NCBI GenBank assembly: GCA_902787665.1
Contig: CADAHF010000001.1
Span: forward strand, 66,757 to 112,781
From: an uncultured Pseudomonadota bacterium
GTDB lineage: Bacteria; Pseudomonadota; Alphaproteobacteria; Rs-D84
DNA: 46,025 nt
Direction of reading: 5' to 3'
How positions within the stretch are numbered: position 1 is the stretch's first letter; every line of letters starts with the position of its first letter. Position numbers and translations under genes: made by a program. Under the pieces are notes generated by a model. The model saw only the letters and a program-made list of their open reading frames with translations. It made no database searches and was not told where the DNA came from. Positions 38,872-45,166 of the stretch are shown piece by piece.

Positions 38872-39946
38872 ATGTATATTCCCGTGGCATTAAGATAAAC
38901 ATTTGACCTTTAGCATGTTGACCGTGGGCATATTTATATGCTTCGTCCCCCTTGCCAAAGAAAATATCTGCGCGTATCCAACCACGAATGGCGGAACCAG
39001 TATCTTGGGCAATCATCAATCGCTGGAATTTGCGCCCATCGGAAAGGTTCGTGCTGATATACACCGGCAGCCCAAGGGTATAAATACTGTCATCCATGGC
39101 GATACTGCGAATCTTGGACAATGGTGTGCCGATTTTACCAATTACATCTGGTGGCACAGATTCATAGAAATACACATAACGCGGATTTTTATAAATCACA
39201 TCGTGGGCAAGTTTCGGGTTTTTCTTCAGGTGTTTCCAAACCGCATCTGCGGAATAGCCACCTTCGGGTCTGATGCCGCGATTGCGTAATTCTTCGCCGA
39301 TTGATTTGAACGGCATATCGTTTACGGCGGCAAAGTTCAATTTTACCATTTTTCCGTCGTCCAGTTGCAACATTCCGGAACCTTGGATTTGAATATTTTG
39401 CACATCGACAATGTTCGCCCAGTATAAAACGCGCCCGATTTTTTGTTCGACAATTTTCTTCTTTTCAACACCCTTGTAATTGCGGCCATCGGTTGGAACA
39501 CCCATCAAAGGTTCGTTATATTCGGCGGTTTTTGTCCGGCTGCCCTTTATAATTGGGGAATAATATCCGGTATAAGTGCCGGTGTCGGTACCATTATCGT
39601 TATAAATCTTGTACGGTTGAAAATGCGATTCAAACCAAGCGCGCACTGTCGCCACATCCGCAGACGCAGACGGCAACATACGGCATTTTTCTTCGAATAA
39701 TGCGCGGTCTGGAATAACGCGGCCAGTATATTGAATTTTGGCTTTGCACGAATTACGAAATGCCTGCAAAGCATAGCGGACATCGTCATCGCGCCATCCA
39801 GGCAGGTCGTTATAAGATACTTTTTTAAGATTTGTTCCCGGTGCAATTGATTTATCGCCAGTGTGTGTCGGCGTGGACAGGTCGCAAGATGCCAAAACAA
39901 AGCCACAAAGCACGATAAAAAACAAATTTTTTATGAATTTTCTCAT
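38852..39946 (-). CDS. mltA: Membrane-bound lytic murein transglycosylase A
   Basis: 364 residues. Lipoprotein signal with lipobox LASC (C20). The MltA domain (AVRAWFESHFQPYKI, GTYTGYYSPIIKGSRTKTAEYNEPLMGVP, IQGSGMLQL) is followed by the 3D fold with QDTGSAIRGWIRADIFFG, which carries the catalytic Asp region. Cleaves glycan strands exolytically at the inner face of the outer membrane. Divergent from secB, an arrangement seen in alphaproteobacteria. First gene of the mltA-dciA-ruvC unit. Confidence 0.95.
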   Translation of the reverse strand: MRKFIKNLFFIVLCGFVLASCDLSTPTHTGDKSIAPGTNLKKVSYNDLPGWRDDDVRYALQAFRNSCKAKIQYTGRVIPDRALFEEKCRMLPSASADVATVRAWFESHFQPYKIYNDNGTDTGTYTGYYSPIIKGSRTKTAEYNEPLMGVPTDGRNYKGVEKKKIVEQKIGRVLYWANIVDVQNIQIQGSGMLQLDDGKMVKLNFAAVNDMPFKSIGEELRNRGIRPEGGYSADAVWKHLKKNPKLAHDVIYKNPRYVYFYESVPPDVIGKIGTPLSKIRSIAMDDSIYTLGLPVYISTNLSDGRKFQRLMIAQDTGSAIRGWIRADIFFGKGDEAYKYAHGQHAKGQMFILMPREYTYVKPTK

Positions 39947-39965
39947 TTTTTTAATGTCCCCCCAC

Positions 39966-39994
39966 TTGTAAAATGCAAAAATAAATGTTATATA
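39966..39994 (+). promoter_or_regulatory. Promoter for secB
   Basis: TTGTAA (39966-39971) is 17 bp from TATATA (39989-39994). The AAAGGAG ribosome site precedes the ATG at 40037. Confidence 0.5.
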
Positions 39995-40036
39995 TATTTT
40001 ATCACAAATTGATGCGTAAAAAAAGGAGCAATCGCG

Positions 40037-40477
40037 ATGGCAAAATTTAATATCATTTCTCAGTTTCTAAAGGACTTTTCATTTGAAAACCCAAATGTGC
40101 CGGAATTATTCTTTAAACAGGAAAACACCCAGGCAAAATTGGAAATCAATATTGATATCCAAATTAAGGGTTCTGAAAACAATTTATTCTTGGTTGATTT
40201 GATTACCAAGGTTCATTCGAAACTGGAAGCAAATGATAAAACAGTGTTCATGATTGAATCAACATATTCTGGTTTGGTTCAAATGGAAGAAGAAAAAGAC
40301 GAAGAAGCCAAAAAGCGCACTTTGTTGATTGATGTGCCGACATTGTTGTTCCCGGCGGTTCGCGCGCTTATTACCCGTGCGACATCGGAATCGGGATTGG
40401 CACCATTTGCGATGCAACCAGTTGACTTTGCAAAACTGTATGAACAGCGAAACGCAAAGAAAGAAGAAGCAAAATAA
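40037..40477 (+). CDS. secB: Protein-export chaperone SecB
   Basis: 146 residues. SecB core: FLKDFSFENPNVPELF (typically KDlSFENPn.P), NIDIQIKG, VHSKLEANDKTVFMIESTYSGLVQM, and IDVPTLLFPAVRALITRATSESGLAPFAMQPVDFAKLYEQR. Tetrameric cytosolic chaperone that holds exported precursors unfolded and hands them to SecA, which suits a genome segment full of exported proteins. Single-gene unit with promoter and terminator. Confidence 0.97.
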   Translation: MAKFNIISQFLKDFSFENPNVPELFFKQENTQAKLEINIDIQIKGSENNLFLVDLITKVHSKLEANDKTVFMIESTYSGLVQMEEEKDEEAKKRTLLIDVPTLLFPAVRALITRATSESGLAPFAMQPVDFAKLYEQRNAKKEEAK

Positions 40478-40478
40478 T

Positions 40479-40504
40479 AAAAACCGCCCGTTTGGGCGGT
40501 TTTT
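40479..40504 (+). terminator. Terminator after secB
   Basis: A perfect 11-bp stem AAAAACCGCCC/GGGCGGTTTTT with loop GTTT. Confidence 0.9.
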
Positions 40505-40512
40505 GATTTTCT

Positions 40513-40603
40513 GTCACCCCGGCGTAGGCCGGGGCCCACTGCTGCGCAGCAATAATCATTATTTGCCTGCGGCGCAATGGATACCGACCTGCGTCGGTAT
40601 GAC
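40513..40603. repeat. Pair of inverted 26-bp palindromic units (REP/BIME-like)
   Basis: Unit one (40513-40538) begins GTCACCCCGGC and ends GGGGCCCA; unit two (40578-40603), read on the minus strand, begins GTCATACCGAC and ends CGGTATCCA. Each forms a 7-bp hairpin, and the differences between them fall on paired positions (CC..GG against TA..TA, G..C against A..T). Short palindromes GCTGCGCAGC and AATAATCATTATT lie between. No coding frame fits. Confidence 0.7.
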
Positions 40604-40610
40604 AATGACT

Positions 40611-40728
40611 ATCCCGTCGCTTCGCGCCATCCCTTCAACGATTGAAGGGGATTTCGGTATGATTCCAGAGAAAAAATCCCCTTCGTTAGACGAAGGGGTG
40701 GATTGTGAGCAAAGCGAACAAGACGGGG
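40611..40728. repeat. Second inverted-repeat element with nested hairpins
   Basis: The ends CCCGTC (40613-40618) and GACGGG (40722-40727) pair, then TTCGC with GCGAA, and CCATCCCTTC (40627-40636) with GAAGGGGTGG (40692-40701). Inside are two perfect hairpins (40631-40649 and 40678-40698), or alternatively one 11-bp stem joining 40644-40654 to 40674-40684. The layout looks like a non-coding intergenic repeat or small mobile palindrome; it fills the 280-bp gap between secB and the GlyRS gene. Confidence 0.6.
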
Positions 40729-40731
40729 TAG

Positions 40732-40756
40732 AAAAAAAACACCGCCATCGGCGGTG
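40732..40756 (-). terminator. Terminator after the GlyRS gene
   Basis: CACCGCC/GGCGGTG stem with a 3-nt loop, and a T8 run on the minus strand (40732-40739), directly after the GlyRS stop. Confidence 0.85.
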
Positions 40757-40761
40757 GTCTT

Positions 40762-42123
40762 TTATTGTTTCACGATGTCCAAAACTTTGGTCGTGACATC
40801 GGCGATTGGAACACGCACCTGTTCCATTGTATCACGATAACGCAATGTGACGGTGCCGTCCTCAATTGTTTGGTGGTCAACCGTTATGCATACTGGTGTC
40901 CCAATTTCATCATGGCGGCGATAATTTTTACCGATGTTACCGCTGTTTTCCAATTCAATACGGCCAATGCCCAATTTGCGCAAATCATTTTCAATGTTGT
41001 TTGATATTTCCAATAATTCTGGGACGTTACGTGCCAATGGAATAACCGCAGCCTTTACCGGTGCCAACCATGGCTTTAATTTCAACACAACGCGTGATTT
41101 ACCGTCGCCCAGTTCTTCTTCGGTATATGCCTCAATCATAACAGCCAACATTGCACGGTTCACACCCATTGCCGTTTCAATGACATACGGAATAAAGTTT
41201 TCGCCAGTTTGCGCATCGGAATAAGACAATTTTGTTGTGCTGTCTTTGTTTTCCAGAACCTTTGCATGAATCTTGAATTCATCTTGTGATTTTGTGTGTG
41301 AACCCAAATCAAAATCTTGACGATTATGGACACCTTCGACTTCATCAAAGCCATCTGGGAAAGCATATTCAATATCGACTGCGGCTTTTGCATAGTGCGC
41401 CAATTTTTCGTGTGGCAAAAAACGCAATTTTTCAGCCGGTATTCCCAAAACATCAATCCACCACGCAAGACGTGTCGCCTTCCATTGTTCAAAATATTTT
41501 TCATCGTCCGCCGGATTTACAAAGTATTGCATTTCCGCCTGTTCAAATTCACGCATACGGAAAACAAAACCGCGTGGGGAAATTTCATTACGGAACGCTT
41601 TACCAATCTGGGCAATACCAAATGGCAATTTGTGCGGTTTCGCATCCAGCACATTTTTGAAATTAACGTAAGTCGTTGTTGCAGTTTCTGGACGCAAATA
41701 AGCATTTATTGCACCGTCAGCCATCGCACCAATGGACAACCCCATCATCAACTGATATGCACGTGGTTCGGTAATTTCGGTTGAACCACAGTTATCGCAT
41801 TTTGTCGGATCTTTCATTTTATCCTGGCGCATGCGGGTGCCGCACTTTTTACATTCAACCAGTGGATCGGAAAAAGAAGCCTCATGCCCAGAATATTTCC
41901 ACAACAAACGGTTTGATATTAATGCAGCGTCTAACCCTTCAATATCATTACGGGAATAAATCATGGCGTTCCACCACGCATTGCGGATGTTTTTCATCAA
42001 TTCAACACCATACGGACCATAATCATACGCACCACCCAAGCCACCATAAATTTCAGACCCGGTGAAAATAAACCCACGACGCTTGCACAATGCGACAATA
42101 TCATTAACACTTTTTGCTGGCAT
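40762..42123 (-). CDS. glyQS: Glycyl-tRNA synthetase, homodimeric (alpha2) type
   Basis: 453 residues. Class II GlyRS of the single-polypeptide form: GFIFTGSEIYGGLGGAYDYGPYGVELM, a four-Cys zinc-like insert (CKKCGTRMRQDK...CDNCGS), YLRPETAT, IGKAFRNEISPRGFVFRMREFEQAEMQYF (motif 2) and a C-terminal anticodon-binding domain (AAVIPLARNVPELLEIS, IGTPVCITVDHQT). Most alphaproteobacteria use the unrelated tetrameric glyQ/glyS enzyme, so this gene is likely acquired or lineage-specific. A GGAG ribosome site and its own terminator mark a single-gene unit. Confidence 0.96.
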   Translation of the reverse strand: MPAKSVNDIVALCKRRGFIFTGSEIYGGLGGAYDYGPYGVELMKNIRNAWWNAMIYSRNDIEGLDAALISNRLLWKYSGHEASFSDPLVECKKCGTRMRQDKMKDPTKCDNCGSTEITEPRAYQLMMGLSIGAMADGAINAYLRPETATTTYVNFKNVLDAKPHKLPFGIAQIGKAFRNEISPRGFVFRMREFEQAEMQYFVNPADDEKYFEQWKATRLAWWIDVLGIPAEKLRFLPHEKLAHYAKAAVDIEYAFPDGFDEVEGVHNRQDFDLGSHTKSQDEFKIHAKVLENKDSTTKLSYSDAQTGENFIPYVIETAMGVNRAMLAVMIEAYTEEELGDGKSRVVLKLKPWLAPVKAAVIPLARNVPELLEISNNIENDLRKLGIGRIELENSGNIGKNYRRHDEIGTPVCITVDHQTIEDGTVTLRYRDTMEQVRVPIADVTTKVLDIVKQ

Positions 42124-42189
42124 AATTTATATCTCCATTTAATTACGGGGTTATTCTATAACGAAAAACATATTTTGCAAGGGTAAATA

Positions 42190-42214
42190 CAAATAAAACG
42201 GGGCATACGCCCCG
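42190..42214 (-). terminator. Terminator after the ferredoxin gene
   Basis: CGGGGC/GCCCCG stem with loop ATAC (42199-42214), followed on the minus strand by TTTTATTTG. Lies between the ferredoxin and GlyRS genes. Confidence 0.75.
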
Positions 42215-42218
42215 AATT

Positions 42219-42395
42219 TTATTCGGCCTTTATTGCATTTACTGGACACATTGCTGCGCAAGTTCCACATGATACACATTTCGCTGGGTCAATGGCGCAT
42301 TTGCCGTCCGGTGTTGTTGTAATTGCACCCATTGGGCAAACGCCCGCACAAGTGTGACAACCAATACATTGTGATTTATCTATTTTATATGCCAT
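42219..42395 (-). CDS. 2[4Fe-4S] ferredoxin
   Basis: 58 residues. Two complete cluster motifs: C10-x2-C13-x2-C16-x3-C20-P and C40-x2-C43-x2-C46-x3-C50-P, the classic clostridial-type bacterial ferredoxin. A low-potential electron carrier, consistent with an anaerobic or microaerobic lifestyle. It starts MAYKIDKSQCIGC with an AAAGGA ribosome site. Its position 15 bases downstream of the BI-1 gene suggests co-transcription. Confidence 0.93.
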   Translation of the reverse strand: MAYKIDKSQCIGCHTCAGVCPMGAITTTPDGKCAIDPAKCVSCGTCAAMCPVNAIKAE

Positions 42396-42410
42396 TTTAA
42401 TATCCTTTGA

Positions 42411-43133
42411 TTAATCGCGGTTAAGTAAACTTAAAATATACTGGAACATCGCGATGAACGAAATGTACAAATGCAACGCACCCAATACAGCCAACTGATT
42501 CTTTTGCGTTTCATCACCACCGATGTAATTATACGCATGCTTTAATGTTTGCATATCGTATGCGGTAAACAGTGCGAATATTAACACACCAAGCAAGCAT
42601 ACAATCATGCCAAATGTGCCACCAACCAATGACGGCCAAATGAAAGACGCAATTCCAACAAGAATAAGACCAATCATACCCATAAACAAGAACAGCCCCA
42701 AAAACGATAAATCTTTGATTGTTTTATATCCAAACATCGCCATGCATGCGAACATAACCGCCGCGATTATAAACGCAAACAAGATTGTCCATGGGTTATG
42801 AACCACCGCAACCAATAACAACGGCGTTAAAACGATTCCCATCATTATTGCGTACAGTGCCAATAACACACCGCCCATTACTGGTGTCATGCGAAATGCA
42901 CGAACCTGGGCCCAAATGGACAGTGCCAGTCCACCAAACAATAAAATATAATAAAATGCTGATAAACCTGTTGATGTAAACAATGCCGTCCACAGTGGTG
43001 TTGCCATGGTTAAGAAAGATGCAACCGCGGTTAATCCAACCGCACCACACATTATTGTGAACACGCGTTTAAGATATTTTGCCATACCGTCACCGCTTTT
43101 TGATACACGAACTGGTTTTCTGGACTGAATCAT
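42411..43133 (-). CDS. Bax inhibitor-1 (BI-1/YccA-like) membrane protein
   Basis: 240 residues with seven predicted transmembrane helices. The family's C-terminal features are present: FTAYDMQTLKH (the acidic Asp of the pH-sensing pair) and GALHLYISFIAMFQYILSLL. The bacterial relative YetJ is a pH-gated calcium leak, and E. coli YccA is a substrate and modulator of FtsH. A basic N-terminal tail (MIQSRKPVRVSKSG) precedes the first helix. Promoter TTGTAT-17-TAATAT upstream; the ferredoxin gene follows. Confidence 0.9.
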   Translation of the reverse strand: MIQSRKPVRVSKSGDGMAKYLKRVFTIMCGAVGLTAVASFLTMATPLWTALFTSTGLSAFYYILLFGGLALSIWAQVRAFRMTPVMGGVLLALYAIMMGIVLTPLLLVAVVHNPWTILFAFIIAAVMFACMAMFGYKTIKDLSFLGLFLFMGMIGLILVGIASFIWPSLVGGTFGMIVCLLGVLIFALFTAYDMQTLKHAYNYIGGDETQKNQLAVLGALHLYISFIAMFQYILSLLNRD

Positions 43134-43154
43134 AATTTTCTCCTTGTTGTTTCC

Positions 43155-43183
43155 ATATTATATGATACAATTATATAATACAA
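43155..43183 (-). promoter_or_regulatory. Promoter for the BI-1 gene
   Basis: On the minus strand TTGTAT (43178-43183) is 17 bp from TAATAT (43155-43160). The AAGGAG ribosome site follows. Confidence 0.6.
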
Positions 43184-43239
43184 AGCAACTATAAATTCAA
43201 TAGTAAAAAGAATAACAAAAATAAAAAAGGATGTATATT

Positions 43240-43623
43240 ATGTCAGAGCGCACACGTTCAAATCCAAACTGGGACAAAATACCAACTAAACTTGGTCCTA
43301 AAAACTCTAGTGACAGACAGAAAGATATTAAATTTCTTATAACCAGCATCAAGCAAAATGATGAAAAAATCAGAGAAGAAAAATCTTCTAAGATGCCCAA
43401 TGAAAAGAGAATTGCAAAATGTCAGGAAATTATTGACAGTTGCAAACAAACAATTCGCAGAGAAGTGCTTGCTATGGCATCGGCACATATGATACTGACA
43501 GCAATAATGAAAGAAGTCGACAAGGGTGATTATGAGGCTGCTTTAAAGAAATCTATGGAAATAAAAGATATTGCTGTCGATACATTTTTCACCGCAGCAC
43601 TTGCGAAAAAACAACGCGGGTAA
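43240..43623 (+). CDS. Small helical protein of unknown function
   Basis: 127 residues, not recognised. Hydrophilic and mostly helical, with a probable coiled-coil stretch (DIKFLITSIKQNDEKIREEK...IAKCQEIIDSCKQTIRREVLAMA). No signal peptide. The ATG at 43240 is preferred over the in-frame ATG at 43231 because the AAAAGG ribosome site directly abuts 43231 but is properly spaced from 43240. It ends 6 bases before lgt and is probably co-transcribed with it; a link to lipoprotein processing is not shown by sequence. Confidence 0.7.
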   Translation: MSERTRSNPNWDKIPTKLGPKNSSDRQKDIKFLITSIKQNDEKIREEKSSKMPNEKRIAKCQEIIDSCKQTIRREVLAMASAHMILTAIMKEVDKGDYEAALKKSMEIKDIAVDTFFTAALAKKQRG

Positions 43624-43629
43624 TCATCT

Positions 43630-44427
43630 GTGGCGATAGTAATTAATCCAATTTCACCAGTTGCATTCAGCCTGTTTGGGCTGAATGTGCGGTGGTATGC
43701 GCTGGCGTATATCGCCGGTTTTTTATTTGGTTATTGGTTGTTTCGTAAAATGTTGTCGTCCAAAAAGTCGCCTATTAAAATGGATAAAAAACAACTGGAC
43801 GATTTATTAACTGCTGTTATTTTGGGGGTGGTGATTGGCGGACGGTTGGGATATGTGCTGTTGTATGACCCGATTTTCTTTATTACGCATCCGTTGGAAA
43901 TTTTAGCGGTGTGGCATGGCGGAATGAGTTTTCATGGGGGGCTGGCCGGTGTATTAATTGCAACATGGTTGTTTGCGCGTAAAAATAAAATTCGCACAAT
44001 GTCTGTGCTGGATATGATGTCAGTGGTCGCACCGATTGGACTTTTTTTTGGTCGTATTGCGAATTTTATTAATATGGAAATTATGGGGCGCGCAACAGAT
44101 GTTCCATGGGCAGTAGTGTTCCGTGGCGAAACACCAGTTCCGCGTCACCCAAGCCCAATTTATGAAGCGCTGGGCGAAGGGTTGTTTCTGTTTTTGTTAA
44201 TGGCAGCATTGTATCGGTGGACAAATTTGCGTAAATATCCGGGTGCATTGGCGGGTATTATGGGTATGGCGTATGCAGTTATTCGTATTTTCTGTGAACA
44301 ATTTCGTATGCCCGATGCACAAATCGGTTTCTTAACTTCATGGGGTTTAACGATGGGAATGTTGCTGTCGGGGATAATGTTTATTGCAGGTGTGGTAATT
44401 TTTGCATTTGCATTTAAGAAAAAATAA
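43630..44427 (+). CDS. lgt: Prolipoprotein diacylglyceryl transferase
   Basis: 265 residues with about seven membrane segments. Lgt signatures: VRWYALAYIAGF, GGRLGYVLLYD, WHGGMSFHGGLAGVL, and GRIANFINMEIMGRATDVPWAVVF with the conserved Arg and Asn residues. Moves the diacylglyceryl group from phosphatidylglycerol to the lipobox Cys, and so acts on the MltA and PLD lipoproteins in this window. The start is GTG, the only candidate after the preceding stop. Followed after 15 bases by a TM2 protein gene. Confidence 0.96.
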   Translation: MAIVINPISPVAFSLFGLNVRWYALAYIAGFLFGYWLFRKMLSSKKSPIKMDKKQLDDLLTAVILGVVIGGRLGYVLLYDPIFFITHPLEILAVWHGGMSFHGGLAGVLIATWLFARKNKIRTMSVLDMMSVVAPIGLFFGRIANFINMEIMGRATDVPWAVVFRGETPVPRHPSPIYEALGEGLFLFLLMAALYRWTNLRKYPGALAGIMGMAYAVIRIFCEQFRMPDAQIGFLTSWGLTMGMLLSGIMFIAGVVIFAFAFKKK

Positions 44428-44442
44428 AACGGGGGTGTCAAT

Positions 44443-44754
44443 ATGGCTATGATTTATTGTCGTGAATGTGGTCGTCGTTATTCTGATCGGGCGCTGGCGT
44501 GTCCAAAATGTGGCTATCGCGAATTCGATTTATCTAAATCAGTCGCGGTATACCTGATACTGTGCTGGTTTTTCGGCGTAATCGGCGTTCATCGTTTTTA
44601 TGCGGGTAAAATTGGTACTGGTTTTTGTATGTTGGTGTTAAGTTGTACAATTTTTGGTATGATTATAACTGTACCATGGGCATTGATTGATTTTATTGTT
44701 GGTGTGTGTAATATATCAACCCCACAAAATATATTTGCGTTTAAGAAAAAATAA
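44443..44754 (+). CDS. TM2-domain protein with N-terminal zinc ribbon
   Basis: 103 residues. A zinc ribbon with C6-x2-C9 and C20-x2-C23 (YCRECG...ACPKCG) is joined to a TM2 domain: two membrane helices around FFGVIGVHRFYAGKIGTGFCML, where HRFYAGK is the family signature, and the later ALIDFIVGV. Function of bacterial TM2 proteins is unknown. It ends in the same FKKK as the Lgt C-terminus, which is probably coincidental. GGGGG ribosome site at 44430-44435. Confidence 0.9.
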   Translation: MAMIYCRECGRRYSDRALACPKCGYREFDLSKSVAVYLILCWFFGVIGVHRFYAGKIGTGFCMLVLSCTIFGMIITVPWALIDFIVGVCNISTPQNIFAFKKK

Positions 44755-44759
44755 ATATA

Positions 44760-44850
44760 GAATAGGCGCAGTGCAAAGGCGAAAACCATGGGTGACCCTG
44801 GTTGAGATAGCCGTTGGTTTGAAAAGACCGGCGGAAAAATGAAAAAGTTT
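44760..44850 (+). other. Structured leader before tRNA-Ser, possible small RNA
   Basis: Two hairpins can be drawn: AACCA..GGG/CCC..TGGTT (44795-44814) and a 10-bp wobble-rich stem CCGTTGGTTT/AGACCGGCGG around a GAAA tetraloop (44822-44845). No reading frame or known RNA family is recognised and no clear promoter precedes tRNA-Ser, so this may be the 5' part of its precursor or an independent RNA. Confidence 0.3.
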
Positions 44851-44851
44851 A

Positions 44852-44941
44852 GGATGGTTGGCAGAGCGGTCGAATGCGACGGTCTTGAAAACCGCTGACG
44901 GGGTAACTCGTCCGGGGGTTCGAATCCCTCACCATCCGCCA
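44852..44941 (+). tRNA. tRNA-Ser (anticodon TGA)
   Basis: A 90-nt type II tRNA: acceptor GGATGGT/ACCATCC, D arm, anticodon stem-loop ACGGT-CTTGAAA-ACCGC (TGA), a long variable arm (ACGGGGTAACTCGT), T arm GGGGGTTCGAATCCCTC and encoded CCA. A 22-bp copy of its 3' end occurs again at 45100. Confidence 0.97.
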
Positions 44942-44943
44942 GT
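44922..44943 (+). repeat. Direct repeat copy 1 (tRNA-Ser 3' end)
   Basis: GAATCCCTCACCATCCGCCA plus GT, covering the T-loop side, acceptor 3' strand and CCA. Identical to 45100-45121, 178 bp downstream. Confidence 0.8.
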
Positions 44944-44979
44944 TAAATAAAACCCGGGTTAGTCCCGGGTTTTATTTAA
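44943..44979 (+). terminator. Terminator after tRNA-Ser
   Basis: A perfect 16-bp inverted repeat with CCCGGG cores (44943-44958 with 44964-44979) and a 5-nt loop, the longest terminator stem in the window, starting 2 bases after the CCA. Confidence 0.85.
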
Positions 44980-45099
44980 TGTGTGGGTGTATAGGGTTGG
45001 ACACAGCAACAAAGTTGCCGAGTTCGAAAACAAGTAGATTTGGCAAACATAGTGCAGCCAAATCGTTACGGTTTGCCCACAGGCACAAAGTGCCGAGGG

Positions 45100-45121
45100 A
45101 ATCCCTCACCATCCGCCAGTA
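45100..45121 (+). repeat. Direct repeat copy 2 (orphan tRNA-Ser 3' end)
   Basis: A 22-bp exact copy of 44922-44943 without a tRNA body. Upstream are two related small hairpins, GCAACaaaGTTGCCGAG and GGCACaaaGTGCCGAG. The arrangement resembles an attachment-site duplication or a degraded tRNA remnant. The 225 bp between tRNA-Ser and the leucine-rich repeat gene hold no reading frame I can support. Confidence 0.55.
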
Positions 45122-45136
45122 AATTATAATCTTAAA

Positions 45137-45160
45137 CCGCCCAAACGGGCGGTGTTTTTA
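45137..45160 (+). terminator. Hairpin terminator after the orphan tRNA end
   Basis: ACCGCCC/GGGCGGT stem with loop AAAC followed by GTTTTTATTG. It is oriented for plus-strand transcription, although no plus-strand gene lies between it and the terminator at 44979. Confidence 0.7.
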
Positions 45161-45166
45161 TTGTTT

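Noticed and set aside
40505..40760. CRISPR array
   Set aside because: The repeats are inverted and of different sequence, with no regular direct repeats and spacers and no cas genes nearby.
40329..40796. 155-codon plus-strand open frame over the repeat elements after secB
   Set aside because: It overlaps secB, the terminators and both inverted-repeat elements; the product has no domain and the frame is explained by GC-rich palindromes.
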